From positions 157,581 through 221,580 of the forward strand of contig JAAWWF010000010.1 in the NCBI GenBank assembly GCA_021404565.1: DNA of 64,000 bases. The letters run 5' to 3'. Shown in pieces: positions 60,865 to 64,000 of this stretch. This DNA comes from Roseivirga sp. Lineage in GTDB: Bacteria; Bacteroidota; Bacteroidia; Cytophagales; Cyclobacteriaceae. Numbering within the stretch: position 1 is the stretch's first letter; every line of letters starts with the position of its first letter. A model generated the notes under the pieces. That model had not been told where the DNA came from, did no database searches, and saw only the letters and a list, made by a program, of their open reading frames with translations. The position numbers were made by a program, and so were the translations under genes.

Positions 60865-63474
60865 TCACTCCATCCTGAGCGAATCGACCGGATTGCTTAT
60901 GGCGGCACGCCAGGTGCGATAGCCTACTGAAATCATGGCCGCACTTATCATCAACCCCAGGGTGATGATAAAGGTCAAAGGGCCTATTTCAATATGGTAA
61001 GCAAAGTCACCAAGCCATCCGTCCATCATGCAATAGGCCAATGGAGCAGCAATCACAAAGGCGATGATCAGCAGCTTCAAAAAGTCTTTTGACAGAAGCT
61101 TCATCAGGTTGAGTGCCGAGGCTCCCATGACTTTTCTTACCCCCAGCTCTTTCACCTTTTGCTGAACAGAATGGGCTGCCAGTCCATACAAGCCAAGGCA
61201 GGCAATCACAATGGTCAATACGGTAAAACAAAGGGTTATTTGAGCTGTTTTGGTTTCATCTTCATAGGCCCGATCATAAATATCTTCGAAGTAGCGATAA
61301 GAAAAAGGATGGACAGGAGAAAAACTCTCATACACTTCTTCTATGCCCTTCAGTGCTTTATTTATATCGCCCACCACGCGCACAGAAAGTGTAGCATATC
61401 GCTTGTCAAGCAGAATTTGTAAGGGCTCAATTTCTTCGCGTAGTGACTTAATATGAAAGTCTTTTACCACCCCTATGACCTCTCTTTTCAAACCGCCCTG
61501 GACGATCATTTCTCTGCCTATCGGATTCTCCCAACCAAAGGCTTTTACGGCCGTCTGGTTGAGCAGCATACCTCTTCTGTCTCCTTTTCTCTCAGGGTCA
61601 AAACTTCTGCCCTCAATCACTTCAATTTCATACAGATCGAAAAAATCATGAGTCACCCCTACCATATACATGGGAATCCGCTGCGCATCTTCAATGCCCT
61701 CCCAATTGGCCTCGGCATTTGATGTCACATTTGTGGGCAGTGACCAGGAGGTGGCTACCGCTGATACTCCTGATACCTTTCTTAAAGCATCCATGTATAC
61801 GGGCAATTGATCGTCAACAGCCGGGTCTCTCGTACTCAGTACCAATACCTGATCGCGCGTGTAGCCGGTATCCAGATTGTCGATAAAGGAAAGCTGCTGG
61901 CCCAATACCAGTGCAGAAATGATGAGAACGGCAGAGAGTGTAAACTGAAAAACGACCAGGACATTTCTGAAGAGGTCACCTCGTTTTCCTGCAAGCCCCC
62001 GGCCATTAAGGGCTACAATGGGTTTGAATGAGGTAGATATCAGAGCCGGATAAATACCGGAAAGAAAGGTGAGTATCAGCCAAAGTGCTATAAGCCCAGA
62101 CCACGAAGTAGCAGAACCAAAATTGATGGCCAGAGGTCTTTCCACAAAGGATGCGAACGCAGGCAGTATCAATACCACTCCTAAAATGGCCAGGCCCAGT
62201 GAAAAGAAAACCAATAGCCCCGATTCAACCAGAAACTGCCTGATCAGGTCAACCCTTCGTGCACCAATTATCTTTCTTAACCCTGATTCTTTCATGCGTA
62301 CAATGGCCCGGGCCGTGGCCAGGTTTACATAGTTGATGCCCGCCATCAGCAGCACGGCAATAGCAATAACGATGAACAGATGTAGCCGATTGGCATCCAC
62401 CGTGGTGGTACCCAAACCTCTTCCGAATTCTGAGAAATGCACATCCCTCAGTGGCTCCAGAAAATAGGTATACTGCTGGCCGTCTTCATCAAGGGGATCA
62501 TTGGCAAACTTCTCGCGCAAGGCAGGTAGCTTGGCCTCCAGTGCCAGGGCATCCGTACCTTTCTCCGTCAGGAGATAAGTGACATAGGGATTGTTATTCC
62601 AGTTAGCGAGGTTCTGGTTAAAAGCCTTGTTTACGCTTTCAAAATGCACCAGCACATCCATATCGAAATGTGCATTGTCTGGTTGATCTTCAAACACGCC
62701 TGAGATACGCATGGGAAGCTCCTCGGCAAACATGACCATCTCTCCCACCACATCGGTTTTGTCAAAATACTTGAGCGCCACCGACTCAGAGATAGCAACG
62801 GTATTGGGCCCGGCCAGGAAATCAGCCAGCTGGCCGTTCACAGGGGCTAATGAGAAAATCTCAAAGACATCGGGGTCAGTCGGAAAAACCTTGGGCTCTA
62901 TGAACTTCTCCCCATTGGCCTCCATCAGTATGTTTCGGTAGCTCGAAAAACGAGCCGCATGTGTCACCTCAGGAAATTCCTGCTTTACGGCAGGGCCAAA
63001 GGGACCGGGAGTGCCTGTATCGATGTACAGTTCTTCCAGGCCGTTTACAGTCTTGTAGACCCGGTAAATCCGGTCGCCTTTTTCATGGTGACTGTCATAG
63101 CTGAATTCGTAGGCCGTGTAGAGGCTAATAAGCAGAAAGATGACCAATCCTGAGCTGATACCAAGCATATTGAGCAGACTGTAGGCTTTGTCTTTTCGAA
63201 AGCCTCTGAGCGAGATAATGATGTTGTTTTTGAGCATGGCGATTCTATTAAATGAGTATTGACTTTTCCCTTTGAAATAGAGGTAGTACACAACACTGAG
63301 GGCCTCTTTGAGGTATAGCAGGTCCGCCCACAATTTCCCTTTCTTCTTCCTGTTCTCGGTGTAGATTTCGTCCAGATCCCAGAGGGCTGTTTCCAGGTAG
63401 TCATAAGAGCAGAAGCTTTGGAGTAACCACTCTCCCAGCTTAGGGGGTGTATATTCGGGGCTATCAGAACTCAT
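60865..63474 (-). CDS. MacB/FtsX-type ABC transporter permease with N-terminal prefix domain (second copy)
   Basis: An 869-residue permease of the same type as 14763-17450, with a soluble prefix domain (YDYLETALWDLDEIYTENR), two MacB-like halves with periplasmic domains and FtsX helices, and coupling motifs SGLRKIIGARRVD and LGVRKVMGASALN. No ATPase is encoded nearby. Its start overlaps the adjacent PadR gene by four bases, a coupling arrangement. It is a separate paralogue, not a recent duplicate. Confidence 0.92.
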   Translation of the reverse strand: MSSDSPEYTPPKLGEWLLQSFCSYDYLETALWDLDEIYTENRKKKGKLWADLLYLKEALSVVYYLYFKGKSQYSFNRIAMLKNNIIISLRGFRKDKAYSLLNMLGISSGLVIFLLISLYTAYEFSYDSHHEKGDRIYRVYKTVNGLEELYIDTGTPGPFGPAVKQEFPEVTHAARFSSYRNILMEANGEKFIEPKVFPTDPDVFEIFSLAPVNGQLADFLAGPNTVAISESVALKYFDKTDVVGEMVMFAEELPMRISGVFEDQPDNAHFDMDVLVHFESVNKAFNQNLANWNNNPYVTYLLTEKGTDALALEAKLPALREKFANDPLDEDGQQYTYFLEPLRDVHFSEFGRGLGTTTVDANRLHLFIVIAIAVLLMAGINYVNLATARAIVRMKESGLRKIIGARRVDLIRQFLVESGLLVFFSLGLAILGVVLILPAFASFVERPLAINFGSATSWSGLIALWLILTFLSGIYPALISTSFKPIVALNGRGLAGKRGDLFRNVLVVFQFTLSAVLIISALVLGQQLSFIDNLDTGYTRDQVLVLSTRDPAVDDQLPVYMDALRKVSGVSAVATSWSLPTNVTSNAEANWEGIEDAQRIPMYMVGVTHDFFDLYEIEVIEGRSFDPERKGDRRGMLLNQTAVKAFGWENPIGREMIVQGGLKREVIGVVKDFHIKSLREEIEPLQILLDKRYATLSVRVVGDINKALKGIEEVYESFSPVHPFSYRYFEDIYDRAYEDETKTAQITLCFTVLTIVIACLGLYGLAAHSVQQKVKELGVRKVMGASALNLMKLLSKDFLKLLIIAFVIAAPLAYCMMDGWLGDFAYHIEIGPLTFIITLGLMISAAMISVGYRTWRAAISNPVDSLRME

Positions 63475-63809
63475 GAATCAAGCCACTTGATTTTAGCTTC
63501 AGGCATGCGGTCAAACAATTCGTTGCGCATGGACCTGACTGCATTGAGGGCTTCCACTCCCGCCCTGGTGATATCGTAATATTGTTTTCTGCGGCCTCCC
63601 TGCTTTTCAGTAATACCACCAACCCGGGTATCTACCCAGCCTTTTTCTTCCAACCTTTGCAAGGCAGCATACAGTGCTCCGATACTCAGATTTTTCTTTA
63701 ACTGTGCCTCCAGCTCTTTTTTGATCGTCACCCCATAAGCATTCTCAGCCAGGGCCCCAACCGAGAGCAAAACCATTTCTTCAAAAGCACCAAGCACTAC
63801 CTTTTTCAT
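63471..63809 (-). CDS. PadR-family transcriptional regulator (second copy)
   Basis: A 112-residue winged-helix protein: MKKVVLGAFEEMVLLSVGALAENAYGV, then SIGALYAALQRLEEKGWVDTR and GGRRKQYYDITRAGV. The layout matches the PadR copy at 14434-14760. Its stop overlaps the permease start by four bases, so the pair is one operon, probably repressed by PadR. The upstream region is cut by the contig end. Confidence 0.92.
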   Translation of the reverse strand: MKKVVLGAFEEMVLLSVGALAENAYGVTIKKELEAQLKKNLSIGALYAALQRLEEKGWVDTRVGGITEKQGGRRKQYYDITRAGVEALNAVRSMRNELFDRMPEAKIKWLDS

Positions 63810-63929
63810 GTTTTCTACTGTTTAGCTAAACAAATAAACTCAATCTTTTTAAATTTGTTTCCTAAAAAGAGAGTAAATATTTTAACGATGATTCATTCAC
63901 TGAACTGCTGTATAAAAACTTCGTATAAG

Positions 63930-64000
63930 CTGTTCCTTATACACATCTCCGAGCCCACGCAACCTTCTTAAACATCGTTTGCCGCCTTCTCCTCAAAAAA
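63930..64000. other. Illumina Nextera adapter read-through (assembly artefact)
   Basis: Bases 63930-63963 match the Nextera transposase adapter in 30 of 34 positions (core CTTATACACATCTCCGAGCC). Then come an 8-base index-like stretch (63964-63971), 24 bases (63972-63995) matching the P7 flow-cell sequence at 17 of 24 positions, and a final A-run. The order and lengths (34, 8, 24, poly-A) are those of an adapter read-through. The segment is not genomic, and the window ends at a contig end. Confidence 0.97.

Noticed and set aside
1..64000. tRNA, rRNA or CRISPR
   Set aside because: No cloverleaf with CCA-type ends, no conserved rRNA blocks, and no regularly spaced 25-40 base repeats were seen when reading both strands; short degenerate RNAs could still be missed without a covariance search.

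Overview
The window looks like a contig end from a free-living Bacteroidota bacterium, most likely in the Cytophagales; the genus cannot be fixed from the sequence. Supporting signs are a protein with a C-terminal type IX secretion (T9SS) sorting domain, a TAnnTTTG-type promoter box before purL, an ABC-permease/M1-aminopeptidase fusion, two PadR plus MacB-like permease pairs, and LytS/LytTR regulators. No rRNA, tRNA, CRISPR array or integrase was seen. The last 71 bases are Illumina Nextera adapter read-through, so natural sequence ends near 63929.

Layout. 1-2.9 kb: a truncated hypothetical gene, a GNAT acetyltransferase, a membrane protein, a lipoprotein and a tail-collar protein. 2.98-6.02 kb: sensory module 1. 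6.2 kb: a LecB-like lectin. 7.0-11.9 kb: an operon of two esterase-like TPR proteins plus a LytS/LytTR pair. 12.1-17.5 kb: TPR lipoprotein, T9SS/S74 protein, PadR and permease. 17.7-21.4 kb: purL. 21.5-30.1 kb: an accessory zone of small minus-strand genes (AidA/PixA-like, GNA-type lectin, tail-fibre-like and unknowns), most with a shared structured leader, interrupted by a double-HTH AraC regulator, an FG-GAP lipoprotein and a PsiD-like decarboxylase. 30.3-33.1 kb: sensory module 2. 33.3-38.7 kb: GIY-YIG nuclease, adenylate kinase-like, CPBP protease, XRE regulator, VHL-domain metalloprotease and a beta-barrel protein. 38.8-42.7 kb: an operon built around an MNIO (DUF692) enzyme with a Cys-rich candidate substrate and a ferritin-like protein. 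43-47.1 kb: macro-domain protein, radical SAM protein and a second GIY-YIG gene bracketed by repeats. 47.2-50.0 kb: sensory module 3. 50.3-53.1 kb: a very hydrophobic protein and a second LytS/LytTR pair. 53.5-63.8 kb: ABC ATPase, permease-aminopeptidase fusion, rhomboid, amidohydrolase, and a second permease/PadR pair.

Three things stand out. First, a four-gene module occurs three times on the minus strand: a soluble protein ending in a CPxxC tail, a seven-helix membrane protein, a NarL-type histidine kinase with only one short membrane anchor, and a LuxR-type response regulator. The membrane-protein and kinase genes overlap by 19-22 nt in every copy, suggesting that the membrane protein is the sensor. 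Second, at least seven unrelated small genes, including two recognisable lectins, share a leader with fixed spacing to the start codon and stems that covary between copies. Third, the MNIO operon carries a Cys-rich protein with four evenly built CX5C motifs. These are inferences from reading one sequence; no database search was run.
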